64,000 nucleotides of DNA from Bombyx mori. Lineage: Eukaryota > Arthropoda > Insecta > Lepidoptera > Bombycidae. Under the pieces are notes generated by a model that saw only the letters and a list, made by a program, of their open reading frames with translations, did no database searches and was not told the DNA's origin. This document shows positions 1 through 12,600 of this stretch, in pieces (position 1 is the first letter of the stretch; each line of letters starts with the position of its first letter). The stretch lies in contig NC_085107.1 of assembly GCF_030269925.1 (NCBI RefSeq), forward strand, positions 17,052,001-17,116,000, in the 5' to 3' direction. The translations under genes and the position numbers were made by a program.

Positions 1-426
1 GTCCTCGTTAGAGTCACTATGATGGTGGCACTTCGGTTTCGGCTCCCTTCGGGCGACGAGGTGTAGGTAGCATCCGAGCAGCCGTGTCCTGTGAGCACCT
101 GCGTCGCCTGGACAGTGAGACGTCCTCGGTCCCAAAAGGGGGTGTGTCTGTATTAACTCAATCGCACCTCTGTGTCGCCAACTCAGCACTACGTAGCGCA
201 GCATACGGAATAAATAAGGTGACTTGTAGTAGAACGAACGAAAGTGGGGTGGCTTATTCAGACAGACAAATGTATCAATCTATCTAACGTACCTACGTAT
301 CCTTTGCGTGTACATCAAATACGACTTTCCAGCTATAGACTCTGCCTATCCAAACTGGTAGAAAACTAACACAAAAGACTGCCGCCATCTTAATGATGTG
401 CTACATTCCCCTAATGATAACATTTC
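1..426. other. No recognised gene at left edge
   Basis: The first 190 bases are more GC-rich than the surroundings and may be the end of an old repeat. A 67-codon open frame at 84-287 has no recognisable domain and is probably chance. I see no splice pattern or repeat boundary that I can name. Confidence 0.5.
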
Positions 427-670
427 ACTGGTGGTAGGACCTCTTGTGAGTCCGCACGGGTAGGTACCACCACCCTGCGTGTTTCTGCCGTGAAGCAGTA
501 ATGCGTTTCGATTTGAATGGTGAGGCAGCTGTTGTAACTATATTGAGACCTTAGAACTTATATCTCAAGGTGGGTGGCGCATTTACGTTGTTGATGTCTA
601 TGGGCTCAAGTAACCACTTAACACCAGGTGGGCTGTGATCTCGTCACCCATCTAAGCAATAAAAAAAAAA
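427..670 (+). repeat. Family A dispersed repeat (Bm1/BMC1-type)
   Basis: The copy starts at the ACTGGTGGTAGGACC block, runs through the GTAGGTACCACC and GAAGCAGTAATGCG blocks, and ends in CTAAGCAAT plus an A10 tail. At least eight recognisable copies occur in this window on both strands. The block order and polyA end fit a LINE- or SINE-type retroposed repeat that is very common in silkworm. The family name is from memory and was not checked. Confidence 0.8.
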
Positions 671-2079
671 CTTTACATGTCTGCAAAATTTTAGATAATT
701 CAGATGTTCATAAATGGGCAAAAGGGTATTGAATAAATAAATTCGAACATGCATAGTTCAACTAATAGCTATTCATATTTTAAAGGTTTTGTGGCAGGAG
801 CTATCATACGTCACAAGATATTTGATAGAAGCCTGAATCTCGCCAACGAAAATTTCAAGGTAAACTTTCAAATAAAAGTTCCGAATAATCCGAATAATAT
901 CATTCGGACCGTCGGTCTACAACAACAACAATTGCAGCTGCTCGGTGAAAGATATTTTTGTCGTTAACCCCCAAAGTTTTAAATCACAGCAAATAAGTAC
1001 ACAAATACTTTAATTAAATACATTCTTCTAAAAAACAATAATTAAATCATATGATGATTACATAAGAAAATACAAAAAATACCGATATACATAATATTAT
1101 ATCATTTTTCTAACATCATTACTAAGCAAGCTAGTTGTGTAAACAGTTTGATTACGTATTTTACGATAGTCACGTTGAAAATCAGGCGAGCTTAGTAGGT
1201 CAGCTTTAAACTAATAAAAAATCTTGCCTTGAATAATCTGAAATCCAATTTTCAATCGAATAAACAGTCCTGACTCGTAGTAATAAAACGCTGACTGCCT
1301 TCGTACTCGAATACACGTGACAGCCTGCGGTGAGCTGCATAAGAAAATCAAATAATAAAACAATTTAGTTACTTCCACTCAGCATCTTTCGCTTGGCTGG
1401 TTTAAAAAAAAATCAAGTCTCGACTGTGGTGACATCTCTCTCCCCAGTGCGCCGGTACCTGCGTATTACAACTTAATTATCTTTGACTCGCTGATGAGAA
1501 TACGTACTTTCAAAGGGATTTGTGTTTATAAATAAATTGTCGTTGTTCTGTTTTTATTAATGTCTATAAAAAAAATTATAGAAGTCATTGTAGAATTATT
1601 GTTATGAACAAATCAGTCTTAAAATCATTATTTTAACAAATAATTTTCACCCAAAAATGCTTTACATTTCCAAATAAAACATTAGATACTTAGCTTGCTT
1701 ATAGCCATTCCAAGAATGTACACACTATAATGATTTTTGCTATGAGTTACTCTGTACAAAATTTAGAAACTGTTTTTCTTTAAATTTACACAGTATAATT
1801 AACTACATTTATTTACCGTAAGCTACTTCAAGGCGAGATTGAATTATCGTGTCCTTTTTTCAAAAGCTTTTCCATTTCGCTAAGACATTACATGAAAAAT
1901 ATGCTGAAAGTAAGATACATTGAAATTTAAAATTAAAATCTTCTTATTCAAATTTTTTTACTTTTATAATAATATCAGCATCATAAAGAGACACTCAGAC
2001 TCAGTTTAATGTTAAGATATTAATAAAGTTTTATATTCAGATCATATATACATTATATATATATATATTATTGTTATAA
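671..2079. other. AT-rich tract without a recognised gene
   Basis: Mostly A/T with short runs of A and T. A 72-codon open frame at 749-967 with a short glutamine run matches nothing I know. A short (AT)n microsatellite sits at 2054-2069. Confidence 0.6.
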
Positions 2080-3096
2080 TATTGCGTGAATTTTACGCAT
2101 CCTAGGGGGCGGCTTTGCTTTTTCTCTGGTGATCCTGACGTCTGTGGGGACTGACTTATAAACGTGGATGGATTTGTTCATTCCTCCTTCTGAAGTGCCC
2201 ATTGGGGGTCGCAGAAGACCCTGATATAACAATGCCAGTAGGGATACTGCACGCCTCAAGCAGTCCGCTTACGCGGCATATGATGATGACAGGAAACGTC
2301 GGGATTCTAACGTCTCAGAGGAAAGGTGGAAATATAACAGCGCTTCTAGATCCTACAAGAAAGCTTTTTTCCAAGGCGAAGTCAGCGCATGTTCCAAGAA
2401 TTGGCGAGCGACTAAAGAGCTATTCCTTCGGGAGCCGCGCTCGTCTTGTGCTGTGCCGTCTGAACGCAATTCCGATGACAGTCTGGTCCACACTGCGAAA
2501 GAGAAGGCTGAGTTTTTTGCCGGAGATCTGGTTCACACATTATGTAGTTAGGCGGGAGCTCCGACTCCTGGACGTACATAAGTCAAGTGGGCCAGATTAC
2601 GTCCCTGCTGTGGCGGTAAGACCCATCAAGCTATTGGCCTATCGCGACAACTTCCTTGTTTTCCAAGGTGATGAACGAATATTAATACGCAACTCCTGAA
2701 GTATCTTAAGGATCGCTAGTTGATCAATGACCGACAGTACGCTTTCCGTGATGATCGCTCAGCTGGCGATCTTCTTGTACACCTTACTAACAGGTGTGCT
2801 GAAGCCTTAGAGAGCAAGTACGGGGCTATCACTGTAAACCTGGATATCGCGAAGGCCTGGGTCTGGCATAGGGCATTTCTGTCGAAGTTCCCATCTTACG
2901 GAATCCCCGAGAGACTACAGGTGAATCGCTTGCTTTTTGAATGGGTGGAGCATCACTGTCGTTGCAGACGGTTGTTACTCCGATACCGTCATCATTAACG
3001 CTGGCGCTCCACAAGTTTCAATATTTTCCCACACGCTCGCTAACCACTCACCATCAGGTGGGCCGTATACTCATCTGCCTACATGGGCAATAAAAA
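2080..3096 (+). pseudogene. Jockey-like LINE relic, internally deleted
   Basis: Broken frames read as a non-LTR retrotransposon ORF2. First comes the pre-RT linker (around 2240-2545, with KAFFQGEVSACSKNWRATKEL-like and HTAKEKAEFF-like stretches), then the RT entry motif KSSGPD near 2585, then an NDRQYAFRDDRSAGDLLVHL-like block at 2722-2780 and a TVNLDIAKAW block near 2830. The frame then jumps near 3010 from the INAG(V)PQ region straight to the family B 3' tail (AACCACTCACCATCAGGTGG, then GGGCAATAAAAAA). At least two internal segments are missing, one near 2610 and one near 3020, plus several frameshifts and stops. It is not functional. The link between this RT and the family B tail shows which LINE family B belongs to. 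Confidence 0.8.
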
Positions 3097-3600
3097 AGTT
3101 AAAAGTGAATCAAACTTCTGTTGGTATCGCGTGGGTTACTTTCTTTTTCTCTTATTTTTAGATAGAATGAACGTGCTCAATGTCGTCCTGGGACGGCCCA
3201 CACACATAACTACCTACTCACTTTGAGATATGTGGTCGAAGAAAACCAACAAAAATTTTTTTTTGTTTTTTTTTTTTGTCTTGTCTGTATTTTTAGTTAA
3301 ACCTGTCTCACTGTAATTTTTTATACCTTACTATGCTTAAACACGAATAAATCCATCAACTGGTTCGTAAATTACATAATTACATTATGATTTATATATT
3401 TTAAGCTTATTAAATACGTAATTTTTATTGTGTCTGAAATAATTAAAAAATCATGACAAACTCTTTTAACCAAAATAATTAGTGAATTCAAAAGCTAAAA
3501 AGCTGTTATTAGCGGGTTTGACAACATATTTTTACAAAAAATAATGAACAAACCTTACGTCAAAATTGTCAAACACGACTTATTAATACGATCTATAATA
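3097..3600. other. AT-rich region upstream of the SANT-domain gene
   Basis: Contains T-rich runs and no recognisable coding. It would hold the promoter and 5' UTR of the gene starting at 3601, but I see no certain TATA box or initiator. Confidence 0.4.
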
Positions 3601-3663
3601 ATGGAGTTTAATTTAAATAATAAGAAGAGACAACGAAGCGAGAATTGGATTGCAGAGGATAAA
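3601..3663 (+). CDS. SANT gene exon 1 (start codon)
   Basis: ATG at 3601 opens a basic 21-residue segment ending in ENWIAEDK, the usual first-helix entry of a SANT domain. The donor after AAA at 3663 is GTTAAT, weaker than the others. Phase 0 fits exon 2. Confidence 0.65.
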
Positions 3664-6600
3664 GTTAATTTTATTTATTGTTACCTTTTATGTTACTTTT
3701 TGTTACTAAGCTAACACGTGTTGGTGGTTTTCGGTCCTGCGCCTCTTAAAACCTCTAAAGGCTACACTTAAAATGCATGCACATCTAGTTGGCCACTATC
3801 GTGACTTTTTTCCCCTCCCTATGCTGATAGCCTTGAGAGGCTATTTCAGCTTCAGTCTAATATGTAGGTGAGCTCACGGGGCTCAAACCGGAGTGTTGCT
3901 AACACTGGCCCTAGCAAGAGCAATGCTTCGCAGAATCTACCTCAGGATCGGAAACGCGACTCACTGAGAAGATCCGGCGAGAAACTCAGTGGGCAGTAAT
4001 TAATGCGCGTATCGATATTTAATATTTAATTACTTAACACGAGCTGTATACAGCTCTCACATTTCTTATGGCCGCTGTTGAAAAATATCGGCTAACGGCC
4101 TACCTGATGGTAAATGGCTATAGTCACTCATGAGTACTAGAAATGCCAGGATCATAGCCATAATAATATGATTGCCGTTGTCGCGAATGAACTCTTTAGG
4201 TCTTTTTAAATTCCGTAGTTAGGTTAATGAACTCCAGCCCATTTGGCGTCCAGAGATCATCGAATACATCGAATTCTTAACATGAATACACCTACCTTGA
4301 GATAAGAAGTGGAAGTCTCAATTATATTGTATAACGGCTGCATGAAATATCCAATTTATATAATTTAATTTATTTTTTATTATGTTCTTACTTTTTTCTG
4401 TATTCTAATCTTTTTACTCGGAACATTTCAAGCTTAGACTATGTCTTAAGCACACGCCCTCATTTACTTAGAAATCTTCTTCTAAAACAGTAAAAAAGAT
4501 AAATGAATGTTGGCTTACTTTATGTAAGAAATTATTCCCATTTTGTTTCGGAACTATTTATAGACCTTACGGTCATAATATACATTAACAATTAATCGTA
4601 ATACAAAAATAATGTTTTACGATTATTTTTTATTGCTTAAATGGGTGAACAAGCTCACGGTCCGCCTGATGTTAAGTGGTTGCTGGAGCCCATAGATATC
4701 TACAACGTAGATGCCGCCACCCACCTTGTGATATGAGTTCTAACGTCACAATACAGTATAAAGGGTGCCCCTCCCTTCAAACCGAAACGCATTACTGCTT
4801 CCCAGCAGAAATAGGCAGGGTGGTGGTACCTACTCGTACGGACTGACGGTAGGACGCCTATCACCAGTAAAGTATAATGCACATTAATACGACGATCTTT
4901 AGCGATTTTACTGGTGGTAGGATCTGTTATGAGTCCGCGCGGGTAGGTACCACCGCCATGCCTATTTCTGCCGTGAAGCAATAATGCGTTTCGGTTTGAA
5001 GGGTGGGGCAGCCGTTGTAACTATACTGAGACCTTACAACTTATATCTCAAGGTGGGTGGCGCATTTACGTTGTAGATGTCTATGGGCTCCAGTAACCAC
5101 TTAACACCACGTGGGCTGTGAGCTCGTCCTTCCATCTAAGCAATAAATAAATAAAAAGAGATCAGTGGGACAAATGGAACGTCTCAATCACGTAATGCAA
5201 ATGAAAAGACTGAACAAACCAAAGTTTTGCCACTAAACATGAGATTTTAACTAAAAATACAACATGCTATTCTTCCCTACAGTGTTTATTAAAAGAACTA
5301 GTCAGAGGAAATCTACGGTACATCGAAAACAAAAATACTGATAACATATCAAATAGAAACAAACAGAAATCATGGGAAGATCTACAATTTAGGTAAGTTA
5401 AATATATTTTTAAATACTTTTATAAACCATTTGTTTGGGTGTTTTATACATACATACATAAGCTTTAACATGTAACTATTATAGTATTTATATCAGTCTC
5501 TTGTTTCCGAAGTGCTGAAAATCCTAATTTTCGGCCAGAGGATCGCATGTGATTTATCCGTATGATTTTCTATGCATAAATATCATTGACGACCTTTGGA
5601 TATGAATACGAACTAGTATTTATAGTATATAGTATCAGTTAATAAAACTTTCCAATCACACTAGTATAGTATCAGCTAATGGTAGCTAGTATAGTCACAG
5701 CTAATGAAACTTTCCAATCAGAATGACGTAGGTCGTAGTGGCTAAAGACTAAGGACACAGGAATAATCCCATTGCTTAACACTAGCCCTGCACTAGCATC
5801 AAACATTGCGATTATCCCGGTGTTCAAGTTCCGTATGCAGATATCGATTTTTTTAAGATAAAATAATATTATACTGCAAATGTGTTCACAAACGACTCAT
5901 ACGATAAATAAATAACATCGTGTAATAAAAAACCAACTAAAATATATACATATATGGGCAAAAATATAAAATTAAAAAAAAAAAGATTTTAAAAACTGAA
6001 AACGGACACAACGACAACCGAAAAAAAAACAAAATTGTTAAAATTGTATTTATTACACGATGTTATTTCATCGCTATAGAAATCGTTTATCAAAAATAAT
6101 CACAATGAAAATTTATTTCATTTTATTTCAGATTTAATTCCGCCTGTAAAGGCAAGCCTAGAACGGTAGCACAATTGAAAGCGCAATGGGCTTTCTTAAA
6201 AATGTATAATAGAAAACACAAAACTAGTGATATGGATACTTCATCAAAAATGATCCCTAATAATCCAGAGAACGATAGCCCTCAAGATGACGTCACTTTA
6301 TGCGTATCAAATAGATATATTGATAGCTCGGGCTGTGACTCAAATAGCATGCCGGTACATTTTTTTCATCTTCTAATTAAAAACCCTCGTATTTGGTAGA
6401 AAATTTCTGAAAATGTTATTATAAATTTTGTCATACGTCCACTATAATGCCCCAGGTTTTTTCTTTAATATTTTTCTAGTCTATCTGATACATGGTTATA
6501 ATTTTAGTGGAGAACTTTGTTGATGTATAATAGGTAACAAAAATAAAGCAGACCTATATATTGATCGAGATGTTGCTTTTCGCTAGCCTAAAAAGTTTTT

Positions 6601-9600
6601 ATGAAATTTCTGTATGCGATACATAATTACTATGATTTTTCATTTGCATTTACCATTTTAACCAACCACTTTTTTGGTGCAAGGACTTGAAAAATAGCAC
6701 TTTATAAATTTCACAGAATGACAAGCCGCCTCGCGATACCAAAGTATTTCCCGACCTGGCTACCGTGAGTAGTTTCAAGCTTTTTTTTCCCTACCTATGC
6801 TGATAGCCTTCAGAGGCTATTTCAGCTTCACCCTAACGTGTAGGTGAGCTCACGGGGCTCAAACCGGAAGTGTTGCTATCACTGGCCCTAGCAAGAGTAA
6901 TGCTTCGCAGAATCTAAAGCCGGATCAGAAACGCAACCCACTGAGAAGACCTGGCAAAAAACTCAGTGGACTGTGTCTATGGACTAATTTACTCATCAAG
7001 CCCTTCGTCGCAAGTGACGGGTTCGGCGAGGACGGTGACCGGGTTTGAGACTGAAACAAGAATGCTCGCTTACAAATTGCATTTACAGCAATCAAAACTG
7101 TAATTACTCAGAAGCATTAATTATAATTGCCTAGCTGTGAGCTCATTAAAGCAACTTTTGGAAACTAAACGAGTGATTGTGAGGAGCCAACTGTGAAGGC
7201 ACAATTAGGGCATCTAGTGAAGACTTTTATTAGTTTGAGCTAATTAATGTTAATCTCACTGTACTTTAATTAGTTGTTCTTATTAGTGTAAGTGGTCGTT
7301 TATAGGTAGCGGACGGAATGGGATAGTCGTGGTACCTATATCAACTTTGTGTAAGAATAGAGGTTTTTATGAATCTGTGGCGTTTTATTATGCGTAAGCC
7401 GGAACGCACGAGATGTGGGAAAAAGGAGATAGTCTGTGCCACAATACCTTTTTACCGCCAAATATGAAAAACATAAAAATAATTTATAATGTGATAATAA
7501 CTAATTTAATGTAATTACTTTATGCCGCTACAGCAATAAAATTTATATTGTTCCAACTGTGGTGTTAATTACATAAAACACGACCAGGCGAAATAAAGAA
7601 GGGACTCTATATGCACTCCCTCATTGGTGACCCCGACGTGATTGATCGTTACAAATCGAGATCGAGTAGAAACCATATACACCTGGCGCAGCATCCAGAC
7701 AAGGTCGAGTACAAACTATATACACCTGGCACAGCATTCAGGCAAGATCGTCTACAAACCATATACACTTGGCGCAGCATCGCCGCGCACAGCAGAGTGA
7801 TCAAGTACAAGCGGTTAAACACCTGGTGCGGCATTCCACAACATGGAACTTATTTTTTTTTTTTTTTTGTGTTTTCTGATTAACTCAGTGAAGTGTTTTA
7901 TATTTTTTATTTTATTTTAATCTTAATACTTCTTCATATTCTCCGCCTATACTGTAACTTTAATTTTGTTACATAATTACATATATAACAGCTTTGTCTT
8001 TGTCGACATAAAAAAACAAGAAAAACAAAATTTTAATTTAATTTAAAGGTTCCTTTTGTAACAATAGTTAATCATATTTTGTTAACGGGCCTTCATTGCT
8101 CCGCCAATTCATTGTATAACATTGTAGTTAATAATAATATTAAGGTATTATTGTACGATTAGTAGTAAGGAAATATTTGTTTTTACGAGGCAAAATAATT
8201 ACAGTTTTAGGTTTTATCAACATGAATGCTTTAGAGTAAATAGTCACGAAATGTAAGTCGGTGCCTAACGTCACATCTGTATTTGACTAATTTCTATTTT
8301 CTTGTTTACTATAATTTTATTTCATTGTTTTACTGTGTCTCTTATAGTCAGTATTTTGCCATCTTTTACCATAATCATTAATTTTCAATTTCCTCTTTAC
8401 TTATTATTATTATTTTTAAGTTGTTACATTGTATAAATGCTTATTTTTTATTTTTTTACAATTGTAAACGTAGTGTTCAATTATGGAGGCAAACGAACAA
8501 TTAGTAAGAGAAGAAAATACACTGTTACTACAACAAAATGCCATCCTAAAGGTTGAGTTACAAAAACTTAAAATGCAAGGCATTGATAAAACGGACCCAC
8601 CCCCCACAGACCCATTATTTCCTCAACCTACCTCAGTATGCAGAGTAGCCATAAAACTTCCTCCCTTCTGGCCTGATCGGCCTGCAATTTGGTTTGCTCA
8701 GGTAGAGGCACAATTCTCGATTTCAGGCATCTCCGCTGACCTGACTAAATTTAACTACGTGATTGCTCAGTTAGATACCCGAGTTATTGGGGAGGTAGAG
8801 GACATTATTCTCCAACCACCACCTGAGGACAAATATGGTCGCCTCAAATCCGAGTTGATCCGTAGGTTGTCCACGTCTGAGGAGCAACGTGTCAGGCAAC
8901 TTGTCAGTGATGTTGAGTTGGGTGACCGCCGTCCTTCGCAGTTTTTACGTTATCTTAGATCATTGGCAGGAAAAACCCTCACTGATGAAAATTTGCTTCG
9001 CCAGCTATGGATGCGTCGCCTCCCACAACATCTCCAAGCAATTTTGGCCGCCCAATCAGAACTCTCGCTGGACAAAGTCGCTGAGCTAGCGGACAAAATT
9101 TTGGAAGTTTCGCCTGGTATGGTCACACCTCATTCATCTGCTGTTTTCTCAGCAAGCACGTCTGCCGTCTCCCCCCCTTCGTTAGAAGATATCACACGGC
9201 GTCTGGATGAGATCACGCGTCAGCTTGCTGTGTTTACTGCAGAGCGCGGTAGAAATAAGACCCGGGATTTCTCAAACCAGCGACGACGCTCACAAACGCC
9301 TGGTAAGCTTCAAATGTGCTTTTACCATAGGAAATTTAATACTAAAGCTGTTAAGTGTATTCAACCATGTACCTGGACGCCGCCGCCACCTTCGGAAAAC
9401 GACAAAAGCAGTCAATGATGGCGACGTCTGACTGCTTAAAGGAGAGTCGCCGATTATTTGTCACCGAAAGCTCAACCAAGCGCCGTTTTTTAATAGACAC
9501 AGGCTCTGACCTCTCCTGTTATCCATATCAGTGGTTAGCAAATAAGCCGGCACGTTCAAACTATACGTTAGCGGCTGCCAATGGTAGTGAGATACGCACT

Positions 9601-12600
9601 TTTGGTCACATAGAAATGGCGCTTAATTTGGGGCTACGCCGCACATTTCAATGGCGATTTATTATCGCTGACGTCAACACCGCCATCATCGGCTCCGATT
9701 TTCTGGCGCACTATCGGTTGTTGCCAGATTGTGCCAGCAAGAGACTCGTCGATAGCATTACCGGTTTGTCATGCGTTGCGGCCGTCGCTGTTTTAGACCA
9801 GACCAGCGTCAAAGTTGTCTGCGCTCCGTCATCCCAATTTAGTGCACTTCTTACGGAATTTCCGTCCATTACGAAGCCACCAGGACTTATTCGTGAGCCG
9901 AAGCATAACACAGTTCATTATATTCTAACCACTGAGGGCGCCCCAGTCTCTTGTCGTCCTAGACGTCTGGCACCTCAAAAACTTCAAGAGGCCAAAAAGG
10001 TTTTTGATGATATGGTACAGTGCGGGACAGCCAGACCTTCGAAAAGTTCGTGGTCTTCTCCACTTCATATGGTCCCTAAGCGCGACGGCACCTGGCGACC
10101 CTGCGGCGATTATCGTGCTTTGAATTCACGTACCATACCCGACAGGTACCCAGTTCGCCATATCGGTGACGTCGGCCATAACATATCTGGGTGTAGTATA
10201 TTTAGTACAATTGACCTCGTTAAGGCATATCAGCAAATTCCTGTTGCGCCTGAGGATATTTGTAAAACCGCCATCATAACACCCTTCGGACTCTATGAAT
10301 TTAATTACATGACTTTTGGTCTGCGCAACGCAGGCCAAACGTTTCAAAGATTTATAGACGAAGTTGTCCAAGGTCTCGATTTTTGCTTTGCGTACGTTGA
10401 CGACATATTAGTGTATTCCCGTGATGCTCTTCAACATGCTGCACACCTTCGTACTCTTTTCAAGCGATTTGAAGATTACGGAATCGTTATAAATCCAGCA
10501 AAATGCGTGTTTGGTGCTCCTGAAGTTACTTTTCTCGGAAACAGAATATCCGCCGACGGAACACAACCACCATCAGAGCGCATTCAAGCTCTAAAAGATT
10601 TTCCTCTACCACAGACTGTACAAGGACTCCGTCGTTTTATTGGGATGGTTAATTATTATCGCCGATTTCTGCGCAATGCGGCCAAGTTACAAGCACCGCT
10701 AGTCAACGCGATCGTGGCCACTGGAGGTAAAGGTCTCACACCGATCACTTGGACACCTGAGCTCGAAGAATGCTTTAATGCCTGTAAAGATAGCTTGTCA
10801 TCTGCAGCTCTGTTGGCACACCCTTTGCCTAACGCTGAACTAGGGCTTTTCACCGACGCTTCCAGTTCTCACGTTGGTGCCTGCCTTCAGCAGAAAGTCG
10901 GTGATGCTTGGCAACCCCTGGGTTTCTTTAGTAAAAAGCTGAATCCCCGACAGTGCCAGTGGCCAGCATACTACCGAGAACTTCTTGCGGTATATGAGAG
11001 TGTGCAACATTATCGACACTTCCTAGCCGCACAGCACGTAACGATTTATACGGACCATAAGCCATTAGTTTACGCGTTCTCGCAACGTCGCGAAAGGCTT
11101 CCTCCGGTACAGTTAAATCAACTGTCTTTTATTTCGCAGTTTACCACGGACATTGTCCATATAAAAGGGGTGAACAATACGGTGGCGGACGCCATGTCCC
11201 GCATCGAAGCTGTTAGTTTTGAAACTGACCATTCTGCTCTCTCCGCTTGCCAAAAACTTGACGACGAATTGAAAAAGTATCGTAACGATGCGAATTCTTC
11301 TCTAAAACTAGAGAACGTCGTAGTTCCTGGCACAAACACTGTTTTGGTCTGCGACATGTCAACAGGGCGACCACGCCCATTTGTATCGGAACCTATGCGA
11401 AAGAAGATTTTTGCTCAGCTACATAATCTTAGCCATCCTGGTACTAGATCAACCATTCGATTGATCTCAGACCGTTTCGTGTGGCCTGGCATTGCCAAAG
11501 ATTGCCGTTATTGGTGCCAAACCTGCGTTGCTTGCCAGCGAAGTAAGGTGACGCGGCATATAAAATCTCCACTTGGACACTTCTCCAGTCCTACGTCTCG
11601 ACTGAAGCATGTCCATATTGACATCATAGGCCCTCTTCCATCTTGTTCTGACTTCCAATACTGCCTGACTGCTGTGGATCGCTACACTCGATGGCCCGAA
11701 GTTTGGCCTATGCACGGAATAACAGCAGAAGAAGTGGCGAGCACCTTTGTAGCCGGTTGGATTGCTCGATTCGGAGTACCTGCTGTCATCACTACCGACC
11801 AGGGACGACAGTTCGAGTCGGACCTTTTCAGACGCCTTACTAATTTATGTGGTACTAAACGTATACGCACTACTAGTTACCACCCTTGTGCCAATGGGCT
11901 CGTGGAGCGCATGCATAGACAATTAAAGGCCTCTCTGATGTGTTATGATGATTCGTGGTTGAATGCATTACCTTTGGTCTTATTAGGAATGCGTTCGGCT
12001 TTTAAAGAAGATCTACAAGCAACAGTAGCGGAATTGCTTTACGGAGAAACATTAACGCTTCCAGGGGAACTGTTAGTACCTCCCAGTCCTTCTGGTTTCG
12101 AGGACCCGACGGATTTTGTCGTAAAGTTAAGACAGCGTATGTCTAAATTGCGTCCCACTCCATGTTCCTCACACACTAAACCATCACCTTTCATATTTAA
12201 AAATCTTTCCACCGCCTCTCATGTCATGCTCAGGGAGGATTCGGTTAGACGTTCAATGCAACCACCTTACTCTGGTCCTCATAGAATTATATCTAGAGCC
12301 GAGGACGGAAAAACGTGGTCGATTGATGTAAAAGGGAAACAGGTGACGGTCAGTGTCGACAGAATTAAGCCAGCTTTCGTCGAGCATTCTTTAGTAGATC
12401 TCGTTCCAGCACCAGCACCGCGGGTTTCTGTGCCTCAACCAGTGCAACCGGATGCTACTAATGTCCCTTCATGTCCACTCGTGCCTTCGGCACCTCTAAC
12501 TGCTACTCCTACACATACACCTCAATATACCACCCGGTCAGGTCGCAGAGTCCACTTCTCCAAACCTTTCGACCTATGATAATTTTTCTCTTTTTCTGCG

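Noticed and set aside
749..967. Small protein gene
   Set aside because: No start context, splice sites or recognisable motif; composition is like the flanks.
7660..7843. CRISPR-like array
   Set aside because: Units are diverged, adjoining without unique spacers, and lie in a retrotransposon leader in a eukaryote.
9711..11870. Minus-strand proteins inside gypsy pol
   Set aside because: Antisense shadows of a well-supported pol frame.
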